Under the pieces are notes generated by a model, which did no database searches, was not told the origin of the DNA, and worked only from the letters and a program-made list of their open reading frames with translations. A stretch of DNA of 64,000 nt from Pterobdella sp. o SKG-2022 (lineage: Eukaryota > Annelida > Clitellata > Hirudinida > Piscicolidae): NCBI GenBank assembly GCA_964035795.1, contig OZ038326.1, positions 3,751,259-3,815,258 on the forward strand, given 5' to 3'. Numbering within the stretch: position 1 is the stretch's first letter; every line of letters starts with the position of its first letter. Of this stretch, positions 30,001-40,146 are shown one piece after another. A program made the translations under genes and the position numbers.

Positions 30001-33000
30001 GGAGAAAGAGGCTTGCCCTTTTTTGTTATTGGTATAATAATGCCATGGTTGAAGATTGATTGAGAAAAATTATTGCTTTGAAGTTCTTTGTTTACTGCTG
30101 CTGTAAGTGTTTTTTTCATATTTGTTCCTAAGAGTTTGAGTTCTTCACTGAAGATGTTGTCTCCTCCTGAAGATTTGTTGGTTTTCAGTTTCTTTATAGC
30201 ATTTTCTACTTCAAAAATATTTATTTCATTTATTTTGTTATTATTGTATTGTTGTTTTGTGTGTTGGTTGTTTTCTGAAAATTTGCTTTTGTAATGTTGC
30301 ATGAGATGTTTCATCTTGAGTCGTTTTGCAGTTGTATTACTTTTGATACTCAATTCTTTAATAGCTGCATGCATTTGTCTGTTATAGTCTAAAATCTCTA
30401 TTATTTTGAGTTTTGTTTCCAGTTCATTATTGTATAGTTCAAGACATCTATTTTTTATTTGAGTTTTGATTTTGTTCCTTTGTGTTTTGAGGTTGTTGAT
30501 TTTATCAATTTCTGTAGAATTTTCTATTAGGTTTCTTAGGTTTTTTTGTTTATCAGCCAGTGTGTGTAGCTCGTGGTCTTCATATCTGTTTAATGGCGTT
30601 TTTTTGGATGACTTTTTGAAGCAAGTATTTGATACTTGTTTTATGCTTATTAAAATTTCTTCGTTGCTTGGCTTGTTTCTATTGATTTTTTGTAGGCTTG
30701 TTGGGTGATAAGGTCTTGGAAATTAGGTTTTTTATTGTAGTTTTTTGACTGGTTGGTCCAACATTAATATGGTTTGAGGTTTTTAATTTGAACTATCAAC
30801 AAGTTATGATCACTCTGGGTAAGAGTTCCTCTGTATGTGTTACTGTCTTTGAGAAACTTTTTCAGTTTTTGGCGAATTAAGATGAAATCTATTACATTGT
30901 AGACTGTTTTGCCTCTCAGATGACCCACCAAGTGGTTTTCTTCTTTGATTGCTTTTTGAAGGCTGTGTTGGATGCAAAAAGGTTGTTTTCTTGCATGAAC
31001 TCTTCCAAAATCAAACCATTGTTATGACCTCCTTGTGTACTTGACTTATTTTTCCCAATTTTACTGTTGAAATCTCCACCTATAAACCATATATTTGATT
31101 TGAGGTTTTTCATACATGATTTGAGATTTATATAGAATTCTTCTAGTTCTTCTGGTTTTGAAGATGCTAGTATTTTGGTTGGGGCGTACACGTTGATGAT
31201 GTCTATTTTTTCCTTATTGTTTGATTTCGAGGTAAGCTGGTAAAAGCACACACGCTTTCCATATTCTGTTATTTTGGTAAGTTGGAATATTTTCGAAAAC
31301 ATATTCCTAAACCATAGAACTTGTCAGAATTTGTTAAAGTTATTGTGTGGCTGTTTTTTTATGGTGTGAAGTTCGGTGCATTTCGTTTCTTGTAGGAGAC
31401 AAAAGTCGAGTTTGAAGGACGCATTATCTTCCAGCAGACAATTTTGCTTGAATTTATTTGTTAATTCTCTTATATTAAAAGTTGAAACGTTCATTGTAAC
31501 TGTCGTAGATGTTTCCATTTAAGCTAATTTTATCAGAACTAGCACCACGTTAGAGGCAGGAACCGGAAATATAAAACAATAATAACGATAATAATAAACC
31601 AACAAGATCATCCTCATCTTCTTCCTCCTCCTCCTCAGTGGTGGGTAGAATGGAATCATGAAGAACAATTACAAGTATCACATCACCTCTGTTCACATCC
31701 AGGCCTGTGTGGTGGTTTTGGATTTATACAGTGATTGCTGGGTATATAAAGGTGGTGATTAGTTGGGTATATGGAGATAATGGGTGGGTAAGTATGATGA
31801 TTTTGCTTATAATTGAGTGGAAGAAATGACTTGATAATGAAGGTTGAAATGACTAAATTCATTTAATCTGGAAGTTCCAGTCGTTTTCCTTAACGTTATA
31901 TAAATTATTATTATTGGACCTAAAAATAAATTAACCAATCAAAAACCACCTGGCCCGTGGAATGGGATCAAAGTTTGAGGAATGGGGTCGGTAGAGTTCA
32001 AAGGCCACAAAAACATGTGATCAATTCCCTTTAACCCTGTAACGTCTAGCCTGGCACACTTTAACTTCTTATAATTGGTGTGATTATCATTTGACCTTAT
32101 TTTAATTATAGATTCTTTTTCAACTGTATTAACGTGGGAGCTATTGGCTTCGATGAGATTATCTTTAGTATTATATAATTTGCAACTAGTTTTATTATTT
32201 TCTCTAGCGTTATCAAGATTATTATAAATCACATCACCACGCTCTTTAGTGATAATGTTATTAAGACTTGATTTTTCTTTGCAGTTGTTGATGATTTCAT
32301 TCTTCTCCACACCTTCCCTTAACAAACACAACAACTCCTGCATGGTGGTAAACAATAAAAAAGTCAATAAATCAAATCAAGCATAATAAACACAATTCAA
32401 TATACCTAAAACCTCTGAAGCAAATTTGTTTGTAAATGTGCGCTATAAAAACTGTAATAATATTAATATTTATGAATAGTAGTGTCTGAACGGCATTCAC
32501 AAACAATAAAACAGAATAACCACATGAAAAATCATAAATTACTCGTTAAAATCTCATTAATATGAAAAACTTGACTTCTTTTCAACTGATCCCTCAATTC
32601 ATTACTAATTGCACACCAAGCATGAAGGTATTTATAACTATTTTCAACATGAATTCATTTATAAGATCATTATCATCACCTTGAAGGAATCATCCATGTC
32701 GCCATAGCAACTTATGCACATCACTGACGTCTCTTTCTGCAAGATTATTATTATTGTTCATATTATTATTATTAATAATATTATGATTTCCATATCAACA
32801 TTTTTTATCGTTTCCCATCCAACCAACGCTAGCATGGTTTAAAAATGAAACGATGATGATAATGATGATATGGATCTTATAATCATTGCTCTATATATAG
32901 CCATGATCATCAGCATTTGGCACACACCCTGGATGGAATGTTGGTCCTCACCCGCTGCTCCACCTCGGAAACTTCTATCAGCTGTTCTATTTTTAGTTCT

Positions 33001-36000
33001 TCTTTTATGTTCTGTGCAATTATTTAATGATAGTTGTCATGGTTATAATAATATAATTTTAGGCACTTGTAAAACAATTTTTTTCAAATTGCGCGCTATA
33101 TAAATCTTAATAATAGTAATATTCATAAGTAAGCATATATAATAATATAAACATGTAATGATATAAACAATGAGTGATATTATTTTTAAAACAATTTTCA
33201 ATTCACAGCAAGACTAACGTTAGACAACACTTGCTCGTTTCCAGAAGTGTGGTAGGCAATGAGACCAGAAAAAGATGACGATGATGTAGTTGATGATGAT
33301 GATGATGTAGTTGATGACGATGATGATGATATACTGACACAGCCACTCCAAACTGGGGCCATATTAGAAGGTTGGCGTGGATTCTTTTTGTTACTCATAC
33401 TTTTATTGTGATTTTCTTCATTATTATGATTATTATTGATATTATTTTTCTCATGATTACTATTATTTTTATTATCTGTATTATTATTATTATTATTATT
33501 ATTAATTTTATCATCATTATTTTTTCCAGGCACATCAGTTTTCCCTCCAGACTGCGGTACTTCCTGTTGCTTATATGCGGTAAGAGGATGCCTGCGAAGA
33601 TCATCAAGAGAGTTCTTTGTATGGTCATCATTTCTGTTGTATTTTCTATCTTTATATCTATTTTTATACCAATTTCGGCTGTTTTTATCCCTCACATATT
33701 CGTTATTGTTTTTATTATTATTATTACTACTACTACTACTCTTATTATTGATATTACTATTAGAATCGTTATTATTACTATTATTATTGCCGGAAATTTC
33801 ATATTTATTAGTGTCCCTGTAATAACCTCCATGACTACTATCACGACGATGGTGAATAGGATGATGACGACGATGGTGGTTATGATAATTATTGCGATTG
33901 TTATGACTAGAGTGTGATTCACCGCTTTTAAAATTACTATTATCATTACTATTATTATTTTTATTATTCATATTATCAATGTTATTTAACCTTTTATCAT
34001 TAGTATTATTATTATTATTAAAAGTATTTTGAACGGCAGCTAAGAAATCTGACGATTTGAGACCAGCATAAACCGCCTGGATTAACAAGCATTTAAATTA
34101 AAACTAATATTATTTTTTTATTAATATTGATATTATTATTATTAATCAATATTATTCAAATCGTCTTATTGATATAATTTTGTTGCCGATAAAAAAATAA
34201 AACCTTGAAAGAAGATTGGTCAATAGTCTTGATTAAGTGTTTGAGTAATTGTTGATAACGGCTTGATATTAAATTATTATTATTATTCTCATTATTATTA
34301 TTATTGTTGTTGTTTTCATGGCGGGTACTTGCAAGATCCTTCTTGCAGCACTTATACAGCTCATTCTCATAAGTGATGCTTGTGGTCTTCAGGTCTGCCT
34401 TGTAGTGTTTATCTGTTCTGTTGTTTGTCAGGCGTCTTTATGAATAAGTTAATCATTATAGATTAAACTGTCGTGAATAAAGACTGATTTAATTAAATAA
34501 TTGAGTTAATTAGATTATACTGAGGTTCATATGATAGTAGTCCAATTTTGAAGCATTGAAAAATGTAATTTATTGGAGAAACTAACAATGATTGGTTCAG
34601 AGCTCTGTATATACACCTTCTAGCGTTCATTCTATGGTAGTTTATGGGTGAGTGGTGGGTGTTTGTGGGTGAGTGATGGGTGTTTGTGGGAGAATGATGA
34701 TTGTTGGTGGAGGGTTGTTGGGTGTTGGTTAGGAATTTGTGGTTGTTGCTATGAGACCTGTGTAAACTTATAGAAGAGTGGTAACTATTTATGGGTGAAT
34801 GGTGCGATGTTTTGTGTTGTGTAGAAAAATTAGAAAAGCCATCATGTGTGTTTGCATGGCTGCTTAAGTAGCTAGAATCTGCTGCTTTGGTGCTTGAAGT
34901 TTCGAGTTTTATATCTCCTTTAATGGAGTCTGACTGTATTCTTTTATTTGTATTATCATGGCTGGTTTTTAAGATGTCTTCAGCGTCTTTTATTTCAACA
35001 CTTGCGTCGTCTTTTCTGATTGGCTTCTTCTTGGTTAAAAGGTCGTTCTTATTGGAGGATATTTTTGGCAACAGCACCTCAAATGTAGGATGCTTCAAAA
35101 TCCATGCCAGCAAACCACTAGGAGTTGGTGCTAGAGGGCCTGTGGGCGTTTGATTAACCTTGATAACGAAGATGAAATTAATAATTATAATAAGAACAAC
35201 AAAAACTGTAACTTTTCTATAATATTTTGCAAAAAAACATCAAATAAGAAAAATTTGTAATACAAATTATACAGAATTTCTTCACTTACGTTTTATGATA
35301 CGACTGAATTTATCAAAAATTATAGTTTTTGATCTCCAATAAATGTATTAAAAATTTCTCTTATTTGATGTTTTTTGTTGCAAAATAAAAGTAATAATAT
35401 ATTAAATATTAAAAAAATAAAAATATGAATAAAATATAAAAAGCAATGAGATCACCAAAAGTTATTATTACTGTTATAATTATATAAAAAAATCGTATTA
35501 TAAACGAAGTGGAAAAAATCACCAGTCAAAAGCTTGTTTTCTTTCCTATCCATCACCATGACTCGATCTTGCTCACTGGAGTTTTCTGACTAAAAAATTT
35601 ATATAAGATTAAGAATAAAAGATAAACCCAAGTCTAGCCCTGTTAAATGAGATATAAAGATGACAAACGATAATGATGATAAAAATGAAAAAAAACAGTG
35701 ATGATGGAAGCATTTTTAACCCCACTAATTTAGGGCACAAAGACTTTAAAATCATCATCATCACCATCAAAGAGACCTGAGGGAAGGAAAGGAGACAAAG
35801 AGACTGATCCACATGTCCTTCCAGACAAACAACACTGCAGTACACTGAGCTGTAGGAAAGCATTAGTGCTATGTTTTGGTGGGTGATTATCTATGGAATT
35901 TTGATGGTAGTGCATGCGCACGTGTGTGTGCGTATGTATATGTTTAAACATCACCTAAAAACTTGAAACTTTTTTAGTGATATGAATAATGATGATAGTA

Positions 36001-39000
36001 TGTATGACAGACTGAATTCAAAACCACAACAAGGTATTTGATATTATGTAATGATGGATGATATATCTATGAAACAATTGCTTCTAAGACCTTGAGTTTT
36101 GAAGTTTGTTTTTGCAGCCTGGTCCTCTGCATACCTCAGTCTGTGATAACAATGATAATTAAATAAAAAGGAATTTTACCAGTAAACTTCAAATTATGAA
36201 GATTTATAGAACACGTAGAAAAAAATTTTTATTTAGCCAAAATTTTCAACAGGTATCAATCAATCAATCAAATCCTTTATATAGCCCGTTTTCCTTTACC
36301 AAGGGTTGGGCTTTTTGAAAGTTCTATCTCAAAGTCGGCCTTTCCATTCAGAGCGATCGAGTGGATCCGCACAAACCATGTCTAGCTTTCTTTTATCATT
36401 CAATGTGAGCTCATTTCAAGTCTTTTTGGGCCTACCAGGCTTCTTGCAAGTATCTAAATCGAACTTTTGCATCTGAGAAATCCAACCCACGATACGCTCT
36501 ACATGTCCGAATCACCACACTGAATAGCATTTCTGCCCACACCTGCTTGGCATACACCACAAGGATACTTCCCAGATTTTTTCAACACATCAAGGTTCGA
36601 ACCAGAAATTATTAGCTTTGTCTTAACCATATTCACCCTCAACCCCTTTTTCTCCATCTTCGATCTCCATGTTCTCAACTTCACTAATAGTTCATCCATG
36701 GACTGAGCACTCACCATTAAGTCGTCAGCCTACAAGATCTCCCAAGGGCAACCAGTATGAAACTCCATAGATAAAGCTTCCAGCACAATAACAAAAAGTA
36801 ATGGACTAAGAACAGAACATTGATGGACACCTACCCGAACATCAAACGAGTTTCTATACTCATCACCAACTCTCACTTCCTTGTAAATGGATTGTACAAT
36901 TCTCACAAGCCATTCATCAATTTTCAATTTTCGCATACTCCATTAAATCACTTTTCGTGGCACTCTGTCAAAGGCTTTCTCCAGGTCAATGAATGATAAG
37001 TAGAGGGGCTTACCAGCAACCAGATGCTTTTCCTGTAACTGACGGAGGATAAATATGACATCAGTTGTACCCCGACCTTGCATAAAACCACATTGCATAT
37101 CATTAATCACCACCCTCTGTCTGATAAAACCTTCCACTACGCGCTCCAAAACCTTCATAACCTGATCAATTAACTTCAAACCCCTACAGTTAGACCTGTT
37201 TAAAGCATCACCTTTACCCTTATATACACTGACTATGTGACTTTCCCGCCACTCAGACGGTATACGGTTCTCAAAGATGATGTCTTCAATGAGATCTCGA
37301 ATCATACTAGCACCACTTGAACCTGCGGCCTTGAGCATCTCAGCAACAATACCTGAAGGACCCGCTGCTTTCCCAAGGCTCATCTTATTAATGGCCTTTC
37401 TAACTATTGCTGTAGTGATAGGTTCGCTGGGACCTTCCATGGGATAGACTTTGGACAAACCACCTGGATTCGATGAAAACTCCACATTGAGAAGGTGCAT
37501 ATAATGCTCTCTCCATGCTTCTTTTTTGGAATCAACATACAGGGACATTCGGCCATTATTATTTCTCACCAGTTTATCCCCAATGGCGTCCTGGTTCTCT
37601 CGCCGCATTTGCTTAGCCAGTCGATATATCTCAACAGACCTAAACCTTGTTATAATTCATTAGCCTAATGAATTATGACAAGGTTTTACTTGTTGAAAAT
37701 TTTGGGTAAATAAAAAATTTTTTCTTCGTGTTCTTATAGATCCTCATAATTTGAAGTTTACTGGTAAAATTCAAGTTAACAAAAGAACATACAATGTCTT
37801 TAAAAAATTAAATAAAACTAATTTATTATTGATTTTATGTTAGTAAAGTTAAAATTGCATTCAAATGATTATAAAATCAATAAAAACTTTGGTACAAAAG
37901 TCACCTGTGAAAGTTTATTGGTTTTCTTATCATGATCAAAATTTTTTATCTTCCTTTCCTTCTCTGTTCTCTTGTCATCTGCTTTCCTCTTCAAGGGTAT
38001 TCTTTCCATTTTGCTCATAGGATTCTTAACATTATCACTTTTCTTCTTATCATTAAACGATTTGATCTTCGTTTTATTCTGAAGTTCACTTTTATGCTGA
38101 GTGCAATCATCACTTTTGGCAGCATCTTCACTCATATCACTGTTCTTTCTTTCCTTTTTCCTCAAGCCGGTCTTGAAGACATCCAAATTCTGACAAAACT
38201 GTTTAACAAGTTTCTTCTTTTTTTCCATCTTGCTGACATAATCCAATATGGATGTGGTGCTCTTGATGTTGCTTGTTGGAGGTCTGTAGTGTTTTGAAGA
38301 GAATATATTTATATATTAGTTAAAGCACAATAAAGCTACATCATAATATAATAAGCTACACATTATTTATATTTTTTTAAAATCACACTGATAATGTATT
38401 TAACATGAAAGCCTCTCACTTATCATGTTCATGCTCAGTGTAGTCAGACACAGGCTGTATATATTCACTGAGGGTCCAATCCTTTCATGGGATATTATTA
38501 TTGTTGTTATTTTTTGATTAATGTCTTTATTGTTAAAAATGGTTTTATTAATGTAAAAATTTATTTCATTATTTTATTAATATTATAATTTTCAATGAAA
38601 TTGTTTCAATAATTAATTCAATAAATCAAAATGCACCTTGTTATGAAAACAAATAAAACTGAATCTCACCTGTTCAGAAACCAGATCCATACCGAGATCC
38701 TGATCATTGTCAACAGATTGGAAAGAATCTTTGTGGTTTATTGATGAATCATCAGTCTTGAATGTGACAAGAAGATCATTATCAAGATCAAGTTGGCTTC
38801 CTAGCATAACATCATTGGATAAGTCAATTGAAAATATGGTGTCTGAGAAAAAAGATGGATATTCTGTTTGGATGGGGAAAGTTGGAGGTTGTTGTAATGT
38901 GGTTTGTGGTTCTTTTTGAGGGTGTTCTTGAGAAGTTTGATGAAGTGAGCTTTGATGTTGAGAAGAATCTGTGGTGTTTGAGATAAATTCTAGGTGAGAT

Positions 39001-39550
39001 GATAACTGTAAAGTTGGAGATGAGTCATCAGATTTGTAGGTAGAGGTGATGTAAACTATAGAATTGTCCATTGATTGAGGTGGCTGCTGAGAAAATGATG
39101 AAATTGATGACAAGGTCGATGTCTCAAAAGTGTTTGTAAAAGTTTCAGTCAAAATCTCATCAGGTGTTGTTGATGACGGTTCTTCTATATCTATCTTTTT
39201 AACCTGATTTTAAATAATTATTCGTTTAGCAAAAGATTTATAGGTTAAATTTTTTTAAAATACTTTTTTTGAATTTTTAATTTCAGAAAATTGGTCAAAA
39301 AAACCAATTTTTTTATATTTTTCCGAAGACAGTTGCAGATAATCGGACTCATTGGATGAACCCAGAAATTTAACTGAAAGATCACATTTTTCAAGTGAAA
39401 CAAAGCAATTTTTGACACGCTTCTCATCCTGTTGAATAATTTTTATTAGGTAAAAATATAAATTTTTCGAAAGTATCAGATGTTATTAAATAATTTACTA
39501 ACATTGGTTTTCCTCTTGAAAGGTTTAATATTTCTTTTGATCGTATTCAT
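27087..39550 (-). CDS. Asn-rich SPOC-domain protein, PHF3/DIDO1/SPOCD1-like
   Basis: Twelve exons give about 1651 residues with consistent phase: 39550-39503, 39428-39264, 39203-38670, 38481-38420, 38283-37905, 35158-34615, 34412-34204, 34076-33219, 32981-32928, 32736-32680, 32337-31950, 28744-27087. The SPOC domain is split over the end of exon 8 to exon 11: it starts at APVWSGCVSI, continues through TSVMCISCYGDMDDSFKEL, and ends with FLWPLNSTDPIPQTLIPFHGPG, which matches the YLIPLG..D.IP..L.PF.GPG close of SPOC domains. Exons 6-8 may hold a degenerate TFIIS central-like region (RYQQLLKHLIKTIDQSSF, then VYAGLKSSDFLAAV); this is weaker. No PHD finger is seen. Long Asn and Ser runs sit between and after the domains. 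SPOC domains read phosphoserine, for example on the RNA polymerase II tail, so a nuclear transcription or RNA role is likely. The last junction (exon 11/12) is the least sure. Two LINEs and two inverted-repeat elements lie in its introns. Confidence 0.75.
28790..31560 (-). mobile_element. degenerate non-LTR retrotransposon (LINE) in SPOC-gene intron 11
   Basis: Read on the minus strand, in order: an AP-endonuclease N-terminus (MNVSTFNIRELTNKFK, LDFCLLQETKC; 31518-31324), the rest of the endonuclease (IINVYAPTK, WFIGGDFNSKIGK; 31302-30916), a reverse transcriptase (CPQGDALSPVLF, YTDDVNFV; 30374-29235) and a C-terminal segment (LKMLGHICPNDPPAKN, KRKRGRPPS; 29229-28831). The frame is broken several times (near 31323, 30916, 29570 and 29232), so it is dead. 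It is in the same orientation as the host gene, and its 3' end lies within about 60 bases of the host acceptor at 28745. I cannot place the clade with confidence; a CR1/Jockey-like or related group is possible. Confidence 0.85.
32423..32490 (+). repeat. SINE-tail-like repeat, unit 1
   Basis: Contains TGCGCTATAAAAACTG followed by TAATAATATTAATATTTATG. It closely matches 33062-33125 and resembles the GCGCTTTATAAAT tail of the SINE at 19591. It lies in an intron of the SPOC gene. Confidence 0.4.
32812..32872 (+). repeat. SINE-tail-like ACGATGATGAT repeat
   Basis: The block CCAACGCTAGCATGG, followed by an ACGATGATGATAATGATG run, looks like the 3' tail of dispersed repeats widespread in lophotrochozoan genomes (from memory). 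It is intronic, between two SPOC-gene exons. Confidence 0.35.
33062..33125 (+). repeat. SINE-tail-like repeat, unit 2
   Basis: Contains GCGCGCTATATAAATC then TTAATAATAGTAATATTCAT, similar in order and content to 32423-32490. The two copies flank SPOC-gene exons 9 and 10. Confidence 0.4.
35225..35386. mobile_element. MITE-like element with terminal inver­ted repeats
   Basis: Ends 35225-35263 and 35343-35386 are reverse complements over about 40 bases (shared core ACATCAAATAAGA / TCTTATTTGATGT) with few mismatches, enclosing about 80 bases of unrelated AT-rich DNA and no ORF. A related single arm occurs at 5163-5210. It lies in SPOC-gene intron 5. Confidence 0.7.
36170..36252. repeat. left half of a foldback element, interrupted by an RTE element
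   Basis: Matches the left arm of the foldback element at 25393-25609 (TTTTACCAGTAAACTTCAAA, then the AAAATTTTCAACA core) and stops exactly where the RTE tail begins. The other half resumes at 37632. Confidence 0.75.
36253..37631 (-). mobile_element. 5'-truncated RTE-type LINE, dead
   Basis: The minus strand reads EIYRLAKQMRRENQD, then the reverse transcriptase: KAAGPSGIVAEMLKA, WRESHIVSVYKGKGD, GFMQGRGTTDVIFILRQLQE, LYLSFIDLEKAFDRVP and VGVHQCSVLSPLLFVIVLEA, then a C-terminal KKGLRVNMVKTK. This is the RTE layout common in molluscs, annelids and cnidarians. The endonuclease is missing (5' truncation). A TAG replaces the tyrosine of the catalytic YADD box (36730-36732) and another stop follows KVI near 36942. 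The 3' end (left side) is a TTGA tandem tail at 36254-36272, typical of RTE. It is flanked by a short duplication, CAACAG (36247-36252 and 37632-37637). Confidence 0.88.
37632..37805. repeat. right half of the interrupted foldback element
   Basis: Begins with the duplicated CAACAG, continues AAACCTTG at the point where the left half broke off, passes through the palindrome centre (ATTCATTAGCCTAATGAAT) and down the right arm to the outer end (ACTGGTAAAATTCAAG and about 30 bases beyond). Confidence 0.75.
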
Positions 39551-40146
39551 CGGAAAATTGACAATTGAATTAAAAGCTTTATAAAACCAAGTTAACTCAC
39601 ACAACAATCAAATAAAATCGGTAAATTAGAGTATACGAAATCGTTAGAATCTGGAACGATATAAACATCGTGTATCTAAATGACATATCTTACAGCGCCA
39701 AATAGGTTGCTTCAAAATTTTATTCGCTTTTAGTTGCAAAAGTTTAACAAAATATTGCTAAAAAAAATATTCGTTTTATTTCTATCCAATTTAATGACTA
39801 ATTTTTACTAATAGTTGAAATCTTGGGCATGGTCATTTTAGGATAGTGGATGCTATTACAAAACGAGAAAAATTAGAATCGTTTTTATTATCCACATTTT
39901 AGACGCTAATTATTTAGAATGAAGAAATTAAGTTAAGTCATCTTGAAGACATAACTAGATTTGTGATCCTAACAACACATTTCTTGGTATTTTTTAATCG
40001 TTCTGACTTGAATGAAAACCCAAACATCTATGAGCTTTATTGTCTCTCAATTGAAAAGCATAAATTAAAAAAAATAAAAACTTGTATAATTGTAAAAACA
40101 TTCGCTAAACAAAAAACACTCGTATAGAAGATGGTGAGAGTAGCCT
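39551..40146. other. intergenic between CCT7 3' end and SPOC-gene start
   Basis: Contains the SPOC-gene promoter and 5' UTR on the left and the CCT7 3' UTR on the right; a minus-strand AATAAA (tttatt near 40031) fits the CCT7 polyadenylation signal. No other feature is seen. Confidence 0.5.

Noticed and set aside
33372..33917. 181-residue plus-strand ORF, Ile-rich and hydrophobic
   Set aside because: It is antisense to the Asn-rich exon of the SPOC gene; ATT repeats read as poly-Ile on the other strand.
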